Positions 1-5,721 of a stretch of DNA of 5,721 nucleotides are shown here, piece by piece (within the stretch, counting starts at the first letter, position 1; the number at the start of each line of letters is the position of its first letter). Made by a program: the position numbers and the translations under genes. This stretch comes from an uncultured Pseudomonadota bacterium (GTDB lineage Bacteria; Myxococcota_A; UBA796; GCA-2862545): contig CALATR010000395.1 of assembly GCA_937891875.1 (NCBI GenBank), positions 1 to 5,721 on the forward strand. The letters run 5' to 3'. The notes under the pieces were generated by a model, which saw only the letters and a list, made by a program, of their open reading frames with translations, was not told where the DNA came from and did no database searches.

Positions 1-2157
1 CCGGGCGACGGTCAGCGTGGTCGATCCGCTGCCCCGGATCTCGCCCTTCGCGGACAGGACGCCGAACGCGGAGCCCTTGACCGCCAGGTCGGCCGAGACC
101 TCGCCCTTCACCTGGTAGGACTCGCCCGGCGACAGGTCCGCCGCCGCGTCCGATCGCGCCAGCGCCCCGCCCTCGATGCCCTCCAGCACGGCGAGCAGCT
201 CGCCCCACTGGGTGAACTCGGGCTGTGCGTCCGACTCGCCCGCCTCGAGCTCCTCCAGGTAGGGCACGGCGTCTTCGGTCGACAGGATGCGGGTGTAGGT
301 GAACGAGGCGCCGACCGAGCCGCCCGCGTCGACCCCCGCGCTGCTCTTGCCCCCCGCGCTGGTGCCGTGGGACTCCGCGCTGCCCTTCATGGCGAGCTTG
401 CCGTACAGCTCGGCGACCAGCTTGTAGGTGCCGTCCGGCTGGGCCTGTGCGTCCAGCTTGATGCCCACGTCGGGGCTGACCGTGATCCCGTAGGAGGAAC
501 CGTTCTTCTCGTCCCCGTCGGTCTGCTTGCCCCCCACGTCCACGCCGACCGCGACCTCGTCCTTGGTCAGGGTCTGGCGCAGGCCCACCGTGCCCGACCG
601 CCCCTGGTCGTCCGTCACCGTGTACGCGCCGCCGGCCTTGAAGCCCTGCAGGCCGTCCTCCTCGTCGTACACCAGGTCGGCCTCGCCGGTGGCCTCCTGC
701 CCGGAGCCGTCGGCCTTCTCCTTGCTCACGCCACCCTTCACGCCCAGGCCGTCGTCGAGGGTGACGCCCCCCTCGAACGAGGTGCTGTTGCCCGCCGCGT
801 CGCTGTCCTTGACCACCACGCCCGCGCCGTTCAGGTCGACGCTGACGTCCACGTCGGTCTTGCCGTCCGCCTCGGTCGACGAGCCCTTGAACTTCAGGCC
901 GTCCAGCCCCGCCGACCACTCGGCCTTGGTCCCCAGCGCCTTGCGCTCGGCCTCGGTGTAGTCGATCTCGTACTCGCCCTCGACGTCGGCGAGGGTGACG
1001 GTGCCGTCCGCGAGCTCCTGCACGCTCTGGTTCAGCGCTTCCCGGGCCGCCCCGTCCGCGGCCAGCTGCTTCCTCAGGGCGGACAGCTCCGCCGCGAGAT
1101 CAGCCTGGGCCTGGTCCTTGTCCGCCTCCGAGGAGAGGGGCTCCTCGGCCAGGGGCCGGTCGCCGGTGTCGAAGTCGTCCTCGTTCACCGGCGGACTCCC
1201 GCCGTCGGCCTCCCGAGCCGCCTCGGCCGCGGCGAGGGTCGCCTCGAGCTCCTCGACTCGGGTGTTCGCGTCCTCGATGCGGCTGTCGAAGTCGCTGCTT
1301 CGCTGGCGCAGCTCCTCCAGGGCCGCAGCCTTGCGCGCTTCGTCGGACAGGGCCACCGGCGCCAGCACCTGCTCCTCCCGGGAGTGGCCGATGCTGCCGG
1401 ACTGCAGCGAGACCTTGCTGCGCTCGATCGTCACCTCGGTCGCCTCGACGACCGCGGCGGCCTGGCCGTCGTCCTCCACCTCCTCGGTCCGCTCGACCCC
1501 CGCCGCGACCTCCGAGTCCGAGGCGATGAAGATCGTCTGCTCCTCGGTGGTCACCTGCTCGAAGGTGCCGCCGTCGGCGAGCCAGGTGGCGTGGGTGTCC
1601 CACGCCTCCGCCGGGCCGCGCACGGACTCCTCGGGAGGAGCGCTGGAACCGAAGGTCTCGCTGAACCACTCCGAGAGCGACTTGTGCAGGGCCCGGCCAC
1701 CGCCGGCGCTGCCCTGGATGTCCACCGACTGGCCCGCCCCGATGGCCGCCGCCGCCTGATCGGCCTCGGACTCCAGCGCCGCGACGCTGCTCCCGCTGCC
1801 CACGCGCGTGGACTGGGCGACGTGGACCAGCTCGTGGTGGAGCAGGCCCGCCGAGACCTGGCCGTCGGCGGTCACCGCACTCGGGTGCAGGTGGATGTCG
1901 CTCCCGTCCGCCACCGCCGCGGCTCCGGCCTTGGCGGCGACGTCGGTGTCGGTGTGCACGCGGACGTGGTCGAGGGGCTCGCCGAGGGCGTCCGCGGCGG
2001 CGCGCAGGATCTCGGCCACGGGGGCGGCGTCGGGGGGAGGCGCCTGGTCCAGGCCTGCGGAGCCGTAGGCGTCATGCGGCGCCTGCTCGGGCGCGGCGGC
2101 CTGCGGGGACGGGGTGGGTGACGAGGTGGACTGTTCGGTCTTGAGCTGTCGTGCCAT
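1..2157 (-). CDS. DUF4157 (eCIS core) domain protein, 3' end beyond window
   Basis: The frame reads without a stop from the ATG at 2157 to base 1, giving 719 residues with the C-terminus missing. Seen: a Pro/Ala/Gln-rich, probably disordered N-terminus (about residues 10-47) and no signal peptide. A DUF4157-like domain follows at about 48-135, with DHVRVHTDTD at 63-72, zinc-peptidase motif HELVH at 108-112 and a candidate third ligand in ESEAD (129-133). Two coiled-coil-like helical stretches (about 271-315 and 342-385) flank an acidic loop. From about 400 onward the chain is Gly/Ser/Asp-rich with alternating hydrophobic residues, suggesting beta structure; LxxKG motifs recur at 421, 471, 588 and 691. 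Family knowledge: DUF4157 marks proteins linked to extracellular contractile injection systems, often near the N-terminus of cargo. Inference: a cytoplasmically made eCIS-associated protein or effector. Peptidase activity and the C-terminal role are unknown. An in-frame ATG at 2175 lacks a purine-rich leader, so 2157 is preferred. Confidence 0.88.
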   Translation of the reverse strand, partial: MARQLKTEQSTSSPTPSPQAAAPEQAPHDAYGSAGLDQAPPPDAAPVAEILRAAADALGEPLDHVRVHTDTDVAAKAGAAAVADGSDIHLHPSAVTADGQVSAGLLHHELVHVAQSTRVGSGSSVAALESEADQAAAAIGAGQSVDIQGSAGGGRALHKSLSEWFSETFGSSAPPEESVRGPAEAWDTHATWLADGGTFEQVTTEEQTIFIASDSEVAAGVERTEEVEDDGQAAAVVEATEVTIERSKVSLQSGSIGHSREEQVLAPVALSDEARKAAALEELRQRSSDFDSRIEDANTRVEELEATLAAAEAAREADGGSPPVNEDDFDTGDRPLAEEPLSSEADKDQAQADLAAELSALRKQLAADGAAREALNQSVQELADGTVTLADVEGEYEIDYTEAERKALGTKAEWSAGLDGLKFKGSSTEADGKTDVDVSVDLNGAGVVVKDSDAAGNSTSFEGGVTLDDGLGVKGGVSKEKADGSGQEATGEADLVYDEEDGLQGFKAGGAYTVTDDQGRSGTVGLRQTLTKDEVAVGVDVGGKQTDGDEKNGSSYGITVSPDVGIKLDAQAQPDGTYKLVAELYGKLAMKGSAESHGTSAGGKSSAGVDAGGSVGASFTYTRILSTEDAVPYLEELEAGESDAQPEFTQWGELLAVLEGIEGGALARSDAAADLSPGESYQVKGEVSADLAVKGSAFGVLSAKGEIRGSGSTTLTVAR

Positions 2158-2167
2158 GGCCAACGTG

Positions 2168-2173
2168 CACCTC
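2168..2173 (-). promoter_or_regulatory. Weak ribosome binding site of the DUF4157 gene
   Basis: On the minus strand this reads GAGGTG, 10 bases before the ATG at 2157. The spacing is slightly long. It supports 2157 over the alternative in-frame ATG at 2175, which is preceded only by a pyrimidine-rich run (CCTCCTCCCTCC). Confidence 0.45.
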
Positions 2174-2255
2174 ATGGAGGGAGGAGGCCTGGAGTTCGCC
2201 GCGGGGTGCGCTGGTCTGACGTCGGCGGATGCGTGAGGGTAGGTCTCGCCCACAC

Positions 2256-2261
2256 GAGGGG
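2256..2261 (+). promoter_or_regulatory. Ribosome binding site deciding the start at 2268
   Basis: GAGGGG lies 6 bases before the ATG at 2268, an ideal distance. Upstream in-frame ATGs at 2229 and 2262 are less likely: the one at 2262 directly abuts this site, and the one at 2229 would add 13 residues (MREGRSRPHEGML) that do not resemble the family's N-terminus. Confidence 0.65.
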
Positions 2262-2267
2262 ATGCTC

Positions 2268-3455
2268 ATGCCGCTGCCCGACGTCATCGATCCGCGCTGG
2301 CCCTCGGTCGAGCGGCTGCGTGAGCGCGCCCGCACCCGGGTGCCGCGCTTCGCCTTCGAGTACCTGGAGGGGGGCTGCCACGCCGAGCTGAACCTCGCGC
2401 GCAACACGGCCGAGCTGCGGGAGATCCGCCTTCGACCGGACTATCTGACCGACTACCCCGGCGCGCGCCTGCAGACGGAGCTCTTCGGCCGGACCTGGTC
2501 CGCGCCCTTCGGCGTCGCCCCGGTGGGCCTGCAGGGACTGATGTGGCCCGGCGCGACCCAGCACCTCGCCCGGGCCGCCCACAGCGCCGAGATCCCCTTC
2601 GTGCTCAGCACGGTCGCCACCGCCGACATCGAGACCGTCGCTGCGATCACCGAGCAGCGCGCGTGGTTCCAGCTCTACCACCCCCGCGAGGATGCGCTGC
2701 GGGACGCGCTGCTCGACCGGGCCGCCGCCGCGGGGGTCGAGGTCCTGGTGCTGCTCGCCGACACCCCGACCTTCGGCTACCGCCCGAAGGAGATCCGCAA
2801 CGGACTGTCCATCCCGCCGCGCATGAGCGTGCGCAACGTCGTGCAGATGATGGGCTGCCCGACGTGGTCGCTGGGGCAGCTCTCCCACGGCGCGCCCACA
2901 TTCCAGACCATGAAGCCGTACCTGCCCGGTGGACTGAACCTGAAGCACCTCGGCGAGTTCATGAACCGCACCTTCGAGGGGCGGCTCACCGTCGGCAAGA
3001 TCGAAGGGATCCGGGCGCGCTGGAAGGGTCGGCTGGTGGTGAAGGGCATCGTCACCCCCCACGACGCCCGCCGGGCCTTCGATGCCGGCGCCGACGCGCT
3101 CGTCGTCTCCAATCACGGGGGTCGCCAGCACGACGTCGGCGAGTCCACCGTGCACTCGCTGCTGGAGCTGCGCGAGGCGCTGGGCGACGATCCGCTGCTC
3201 TTCCTCGACAGCGGCGCGCGCACCGGCGCGGACGTCGCCTGCGCCCTGGCCGCGGGGGCCGACTTCGTCTTCCTCGGCCGCACCTTCATGTACGGGGTGT
3301 GCGCCCTGGGTGCCGCGGGCGGATCCCACACGATCTCGATGGTCGGCCGGCAGCTGCGCCAGGTGATGGAGCAGGTCGGCTGCGTCACCCCGGGCGAGCT
3401 GCGCGGGCGGCGGTACGCATGGAGCGGACCTCCGGGCCGCGCGGCAAGCGACTAG
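2268..3455 (+). CDS. FMN-dependent alpha-hydroxy-acid oxidase/dehydrogenase
   Basis: A complete 395-residue protein of the family that oxidises L-2-hydroxy acids (lactate, glycolate, mandelate) to 2-keto acids with FMN in a TIM barrel. Residues matching the known active site, using spinach glycolate oxidase as reference: Tyr32 in FEYLEGG (Y24), APVG at 84-87 and Ser114 (FMN contacts), Gln135 and Tyr137 in WFQLY (Q127, Y129), Asp165 (D157), Lys259 in VVKG (K230), His283 and Arg286 in SNHGGRQ (catalytic H254, R257), Arg318 in DSGART (R289) and Arg338 in LGRTF (R309). The length and the loop before Lys259 (about 185-250) fit bacterial LldD-like members. Leu163 replaces the usual Thr/Ser before the catalytic Asp; I recall the ADTPTFGYRPKEIRNG context from a proteobacterial subgroup. 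His288 replaces the usual Leu in GGRQLD. There is no signal peptide, so it is cytoplasmic or peripheral on the inner membrane. Substrate and electron acceptor cannot be read from sequence, so lldD is not assigned. Confidence 0.95.
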   Translation: MPLPDVIDPRWPSVERLRERARTRVPRFAFEYLEGGCHAELNLARNTAELREIRLRPDYLTDYPGARLQTELFGRTWSAPFGVAPVGLQGLMWPGATQHLARAAHSAEIPFVLSTVATADIETVAAITEQRAWFQLYHPREDALRDALLDRAAAAGVEVLVLLADTPTFGYRPKEIRNGLSIPPRMSVRNVVQMMGCPTWSLGQLSHGAPTFQTMKPYLPGGLNLKHLGEFMNRTFEGRLTVGKIEGIRARWKGRLVVKGIVTPHDARRAFDAGADALVVSNHGGRQHDVGESTVHSLLELREALGDDPLLFLDSGARTGADVACALAAGADFVFLGRTFMYGVCALGAAGGSHTISMVGRQLRQVMEQVGCVTPGELRGRRYAWSGPPGRAASD

Positions 3456-5560
3456 AGCGTCTGCAGAAAACGCAGGAGCGCGGCCTGATCCTCGCCGCTT
3501 GCATCGAGGAAGGCGTCGCGGGAAGCGGCCCCCTCGCCACCGTGCCAGCGGATGGCCTCGGTCAGCGTGCGGGCGCGGCCGTCGTGCAGGTAGCTCTCGC
3601 TGGGGGTGCAGACCTGATCCTGGTGCGGTCCCACCACCCCGCCGGTCACGCAGGCGCCGAGCCCGATCCCCCACAGGGGCGGGGTGCGCCACTCCGAGCC
3701 GCTGGCCGTGCCCTCACCGAGGTCGTCGGCGAGCTCGGGGCCCATGTCGTGGAGCAGCAGGTCGGTGTAGGGCTGGATCGCCTGGTCCCGCAGCTCGGCG
3801 AGGGGGTGGTACGGGCTGGTGGTGACGCTGGCGCGGTGGCAGTCGGCGCAGCCGAGGTCGTCGAACACGGCCTCACCGCGCACGGCCACCGGGTCGTCGA
3901 GGTCGCGGCGGGCGGGCACGCCCAGGACGGAGACGTAGGTGACCAGGTGCTGCAGGTGCTCGTCGGCGAGCTCGGCCCCGGCGGTGTTGCCGCAGCCCTG
4001 CTGGTCGATCCCGCAGTCGGGCTCGGGGATGACGCTGGTCATGACGCCCATGTCGGTGTTGAGCGCCGCGGCGACCTGGTGGGTCAGGCTGCTGGTACCC
4101 CCCTTCCAGCCGAAGCGACCCAGGCGCACGTCGCCGGTGACCGGGTCGACGACCTTGGAGACCCGACCGGAGATGCCGTCCCCGTCGGCGTCGTCCGGGT
4201 CTGCCCAGGCGAGCACGGCGTCCTCGGGGATGGCCTCGAGCAGGCCCATGCCGACCAGCTGGGGAGCGATGCGGCCGGAGACCCGGGCGGGGCGGCCCTC
4301 GGGGAAGGCGAAGACCGGGGTGCGCAGGCCGTCCTTCTCCTCCCAGCGGGCGATCTGCACGCTTCCCTCGGCACTTCCAGACGTGGCGCGGGTCTGGAGC
4401 ACCCGGCCGCGCTGCGGATCGGGGGTGCCGTCCTCGGCGCCGATCTTGAACACCCAGTGCTCGAGCTCCTCACCGAGGTCGGCGACCGCGGCGCGGCCGT
4501 TGCGGGCGTGGCAGCCGTCGCAGGTGGGGTGCACGTAGAGCGGACCCGCGAGGCCGACCAGCTCGCCGAAGGTGCCGTTGGACGGGCTCTCGTCGTGGGA
4601 TCCGTCGACCATGTTCGTGTGGTGCACCCGCCGACCCAGCACGAACTCCTGGCCGTGCCGCGCGGCCAGGTTGGTCGCCATCTGCATGAAGCGATTGTCG
4701 GGCTCGTCGGAGTACTGGTAGGGCAGGGTGGTGCGCCCGCCGATCCAGCCCGCCTCGTCGATGGGGTAGCTCTTCTCGAGCTCGGAGCTGGGGTCGTGGA
4801 AGTCGCCGACCGCGCGCCAGGGCAGCAGGCCGCCGACGCCGACCGCGTACAGCCCGGTGGTGCCGTAGTAGTTCTGCCGGTCCCCGGGGGCGCCCGCGAG
4901 GAACTGGCTGGCCTCGAACTCCATGTACTGGCCGATCTCGAGGGGCACCGGGACGCCCTTGTCGAAGCCCTCGCGCATGGTGAAGCTGTAGCGGTATTGA
5001 TGGCCTTCGTCGCTGATCTTTCTGTGGTCGTCGTCGAAGGTGCCCGGGCCCTCCGAGTTCACCCCGGGGGCGTAGTTGCCCGAGTAGGTCGCGACCGTGC
5101 CCCGACCCAGGTACCAGGCGCGGAACTCGGCGATCGAGAGCTGCCACTCGCTCACCATCGACACCTCGATGGTGCTGCCGCCCTTGGCCACGTAGTCGAC
5201 GAAGCGGAAGCGCGCGGTGCGGTACTCCCAGTAGTGCGGCAGGTAGTGGTCGTAGCTCTGGAACTGGTCCTCGCGGGCGTGCCGGTCCCGACCGCGGTCG
5301 GCGAAGCGGGTGATGATCGCGTCGCCGCGGTCCTCGATCCACCAGGGCTGCAGCTCGGTCGACGCGTCGTACAGGGGCACGATCGCGCCGTCCGGGCCGC
5401 CGCCGGTGTCGGTGTCCGCCGTGTCCCCGGTGTCGTCCGTGTCCCCGGTGTCGTCCGTGCCCCCGGTGTCGTCGCCGCGCCAGACGTCGTCCGAGTCGTC
5501 GGGGGTGGCCGGGTCGCAGGCGATCAGCAGCAGGGCGAGCAGGGTCGTGCGGGCGGCCAT
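3452..5560 (-). CDS. Di-haem oxidoreductase (DHOR/DUF1111) lipoprotein with N-terminal extension
   Basis: A complete 702-residue protein. Seen: a lipoprotein signal (hydrophobic residues 6-14, lipobox LIAC, lipidated Cys15, Asp at +2), then an Asp/Thr/Gly linker (about 21-56) that would hold the globular part away from the membrane. Residues 60-340 form an extension rich in Trp/Tyr/His. Haem site 1 is CDGCH (347-351) and haem site 2 is CADCH (571-575). Between and after them lie family hallmarks: APQLVGMGLLEAIPE (432-446), the Asp-rich DADGDGISG loop (457-465, possibly Ca-binding), LGRFGWKGG (480-488), VPARRD (548-553), YTDLLLHDMG (598-607), WRTPPLWGIG (624-633) and YLHDGRARTL (657-666). Known: this family (Pfam DHOR, COG3488 'thiol oxidoreductase') is a predicted periplasmic di-haem cytochrome or peroxidase of uncertain substrate, usually about 450-520 residues, so this one is long. 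C516 and C523 look family-typical; C637 and C651 sit in a likely inserted loop and could form a disulfide. Confidence 0.94.
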   Translation of the reverse strand: MAARTTLLALLLIACDPATPDDSDDVWRGDDTGGTDDTGDTDDTGDTADTDTGGGPDGAIVPLYDASTELQPWWIEDRGDAIITRFADRGRDRHAREDQFQSYDHYLPHYWEYRTARFRFVDYVAKGGSTIEVSMVSEWQLSIAEFRAWYLGRGTVATYSGNYAPGVNSEGPGTFDDDHRKISDEGHQYRYSFTMREGFDKGVPVPLEIGQYMEFEASQFLAGAPGDRQNYYGTTGLYAVGVGGLLPWRAVGDFHDPSSELEKSYPIDEAGWIGGRTTLPYQYSDEPDNRFMQMATNLAARHGQEFVLGRRVHHTNMVDGSHDESPSNGTFGELVGLAGPLYVHPTCDGCHARNGRAAVADLGEELEHWVFKIGAEDGTPDPQRGRVLQTRATSGSAEGSVQIARWEEKDGLRTPVFAFPEGRPARVSGRIAPQLVGMGLLEAIPEDAVLAWADPDDADGDGISGRVSKVVDPVTGDVRLGRFGWKGGTSSLTHQVAAALNTDMGVMTSVIPEPDCGIDQQGCGNTAGAELADEHLQHLVTYVSVLGVPARRDLDDPVAVRGEAVFDDLGCADCHRASVTTSPYHPLAELRDQAIQPYTDLLLHDMGPELADDLGEGTASGSEWRTPPLWGIGLGACVTGGVVGPHQDQVCTPSESYLHDGRARTLTEAIRWHGGEGAASRDAFLDASGEDQAALLRFLQTL
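3836..3850 (-). other. Haem c attachment site 2 (CADCH)
   Basis: Residues 571-575 of the DHOR protein, in the context RGEAVFDDLGCADCH, the usual second-haem signature of this family. The exported location required for haem attachment agrees with the lipoprotein signal at the N-terminus. Confidence 0.92.
4508..4522 (-). other. Haem c attachment site 1 (CDGCH)
   Basis: Residues 347-351 of the DHOR protein. Cys347 and Cys350 would bind haem covalently and His351 would be the proximal iron ligand. It is followed by ARNGR, resembling the CxxCHxRDGRG signature typical of the family. Confidence 0.92.
5421..5474. repeat. Three tandem 18-bp units encoding the Asp/Thr/Gly linker
   Basis: Units at 5421-5438 and 5439-5456 are identical (GTGTCCCCGGTGTCGTCC); the third at 5457-5474 differs at two bases. 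A degenerate partial copy extends to about 5405. On the minus strand this encodes a hexapeptide-type repeat (TDDTGD) in the linker directly after the lipidation site of the di-haem lipoprotein. Near-identical DNA copies imply recent slippage or duplication, so linker length may vary between strains. Confidence 0.9.
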
Positions 5561-5721
5561 GGTCTCTCCGGGGCCGCGGTCCGGCCTGCCAGTTTGTTCG
5601 GAAGTCGAGCAAAGTGGCTGGACACAATGTAGCGCGTGGCCCCGAGGCTCGCTGGGAAAGGTGGGAGATCGGGCGGTGTGGTGGGGCCGGACGTCGACCG
5701 GTTCAGGCGACGTCTACCTCG
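5561..5721. other. Region upstream of the DHOR gene, window edge
   Basis: It holds 161 bases with no supported gene. About 5590-5632 is noticeably more AT-rich than the rest of the window, so the DHOR promoter may lie here, but I cannot assign -35/-10 boxes. At the very edge, a minus-strand frame reads EVDVA then TGA (5720 to 5703), which could be the tail of an upstream same-strand gene. Alternatively, a GTG near 5677 with GGGAG before it could start a plus-strand gene running off the edge. Neither can be decided from this window. Confidence 0.5.
5564..5569 (-). promoter_or_regulatory. Ribosome binding site of the DHOR gene
   Basis: On the minus strand GGAGAG precedes the ATG at 5560, with GGAG ending 5 bases before the start codon. 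This spacing, together with the lipoprotein signal beginning immediately at Met1, fixes the start well. Confidence 0.7.

Larger units (their letters stand above)
2158..2267. other. Divergent intergenic region between the DUF4157 gene and the hydroxy-acid oxidase gene
   Basis: These 110 bases must hold the 5' ends and presumably the promoters of two divergent genes. I see the two ribosome binding sites and a purine-rich run GGAGGGAGGAGG at 2176-2187 (plus strand). I found no convincing -35/-10 pair, operator palindrome or riboswitch on either strand. High-GC promoters of this kind of organism are poorly recognisable by eye, so absence of a visible promoter is weak evidence. Confidence 0.6.

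Noticed and set aside
367..2121. A 584-codon plus-strand open frame
   Set aside because: It lies antisense to the DUF4157 frame, which has recognisable motifs. Its translation is a low-complexity Gly/Leu/Val/Arg-rich string with no domain, typical of the complementary frame in high-GC coding DNA.
3456..3476. Small inverted repeats (CTGC...GCAG, GCGT...ACGC) just past the oxidase stop
   Set aside because: The stems are only 4 bp, there is no U-tract on either strand, and the sequence lies inside the DHOR coding region, so a terminator call is not supported.
2172..3692. A 506-codon minus-strand open frame opposite the hydroxy-acid oxidase
   Set aside because: It is antisense to a gene whose every catalytic motif is intact, and it crosses the shared stop region into the DHOR gene. 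It has no recognisable domain.
2268..5560. Possible functional pair: flavin hydroxy-acid oxidase passing electrons to the di-haem protein
   Set aside because: The genes are convergent, not co-transcribed, and the predicted compartments differ (cytoplasmic side versus periplasmic lipoprotein). Nothing in the sequence links them beyond adjacency.
2543..5632. A 1029-codon plus-strand open frame spanning two genes
   Set aside because: It overlaps the oxidase gene out of frame and then runs antisense to the whole DHOR gene. Its composition (runs of Arg/Ala/Gly) and lack of any motif mark it as a shadow despite its length.
5590..5632. AT-richer stretch as a promoter of the DHOR gene
   Set aside because: Possible -35-like hexamers such as TTGTGT or TTGCTC are present on the minus strand, but none has a matching -10 at 16-18 bases, so no promoter is annotated.
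5703..5720. Minus-strand EVDVA-stop as the tail of another gene
   Set aside because: Five codons at the window edge are too few to tell a real C-terminus from chance; noted only in the description of that region.

Overview
The window is very GC-rich bacterial DNA with a strong G/C preference at third codon positions. The organism looks like a member of the Myxococcota or a related deltaproteobacterial lineage. That is an inference from three signs: the base composition, a lipoprotein with an Asp/Thr/Gly-repeat linker, and a DUF4157 ('eCIS core') protein. There is no rRNA or other phylogenetic marker to confirm it.

Layout: three long genes fill almost all of the window. (1) 2157 down to 1, minus strand: the first 719 codons, open to the window edge, of a large soluble protein with an N-terminal DUF4157 metallopeptidase-like domain (HELVH), a coiled-coil middle and a glycine/serine-rich, beta-strand-like C-terminal part. 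DUF4157 is known as a domain of proteins associated with extracellular contractile injection systems (eCIS). (2) 2268-3455, plus strand, divergent from the first: an FMN-dependent alpha-hydroxy-acid oxidase/dehydrogenase (lactate/glycolate/mandelate family) with its catalytic residues in place. (3) 5560 down to 3452, minus strand, convergent with the second: a di-haem c-type cytochrome lipoprotein of the DHOR/DUF1111 family, with two CxxCH motifs and a long N-terminal extension. Genes 2 and 3 end on the same CTAG palindrome, so their stop codons overlap by 4 bases and there is no space between them for a terminator.

The genes do not form an operon: each neighbour pair is divergent or convergent, so no shared pathway can be claimed. 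The spacers at 2158-2267 and 5561-5721 hold ribosome binding sites but no recognisable promoter, RNA gene or mobile element. The most interesting item is the DUF4157 protein, which could be an eCIS cargo or effector with an unrecognised C-terminal region; no eCIS structural gene is visible here. Long plus-strand ORFs opposite genes 1 and 3 are judged to be antisense shadows of high-GC coding sequence.
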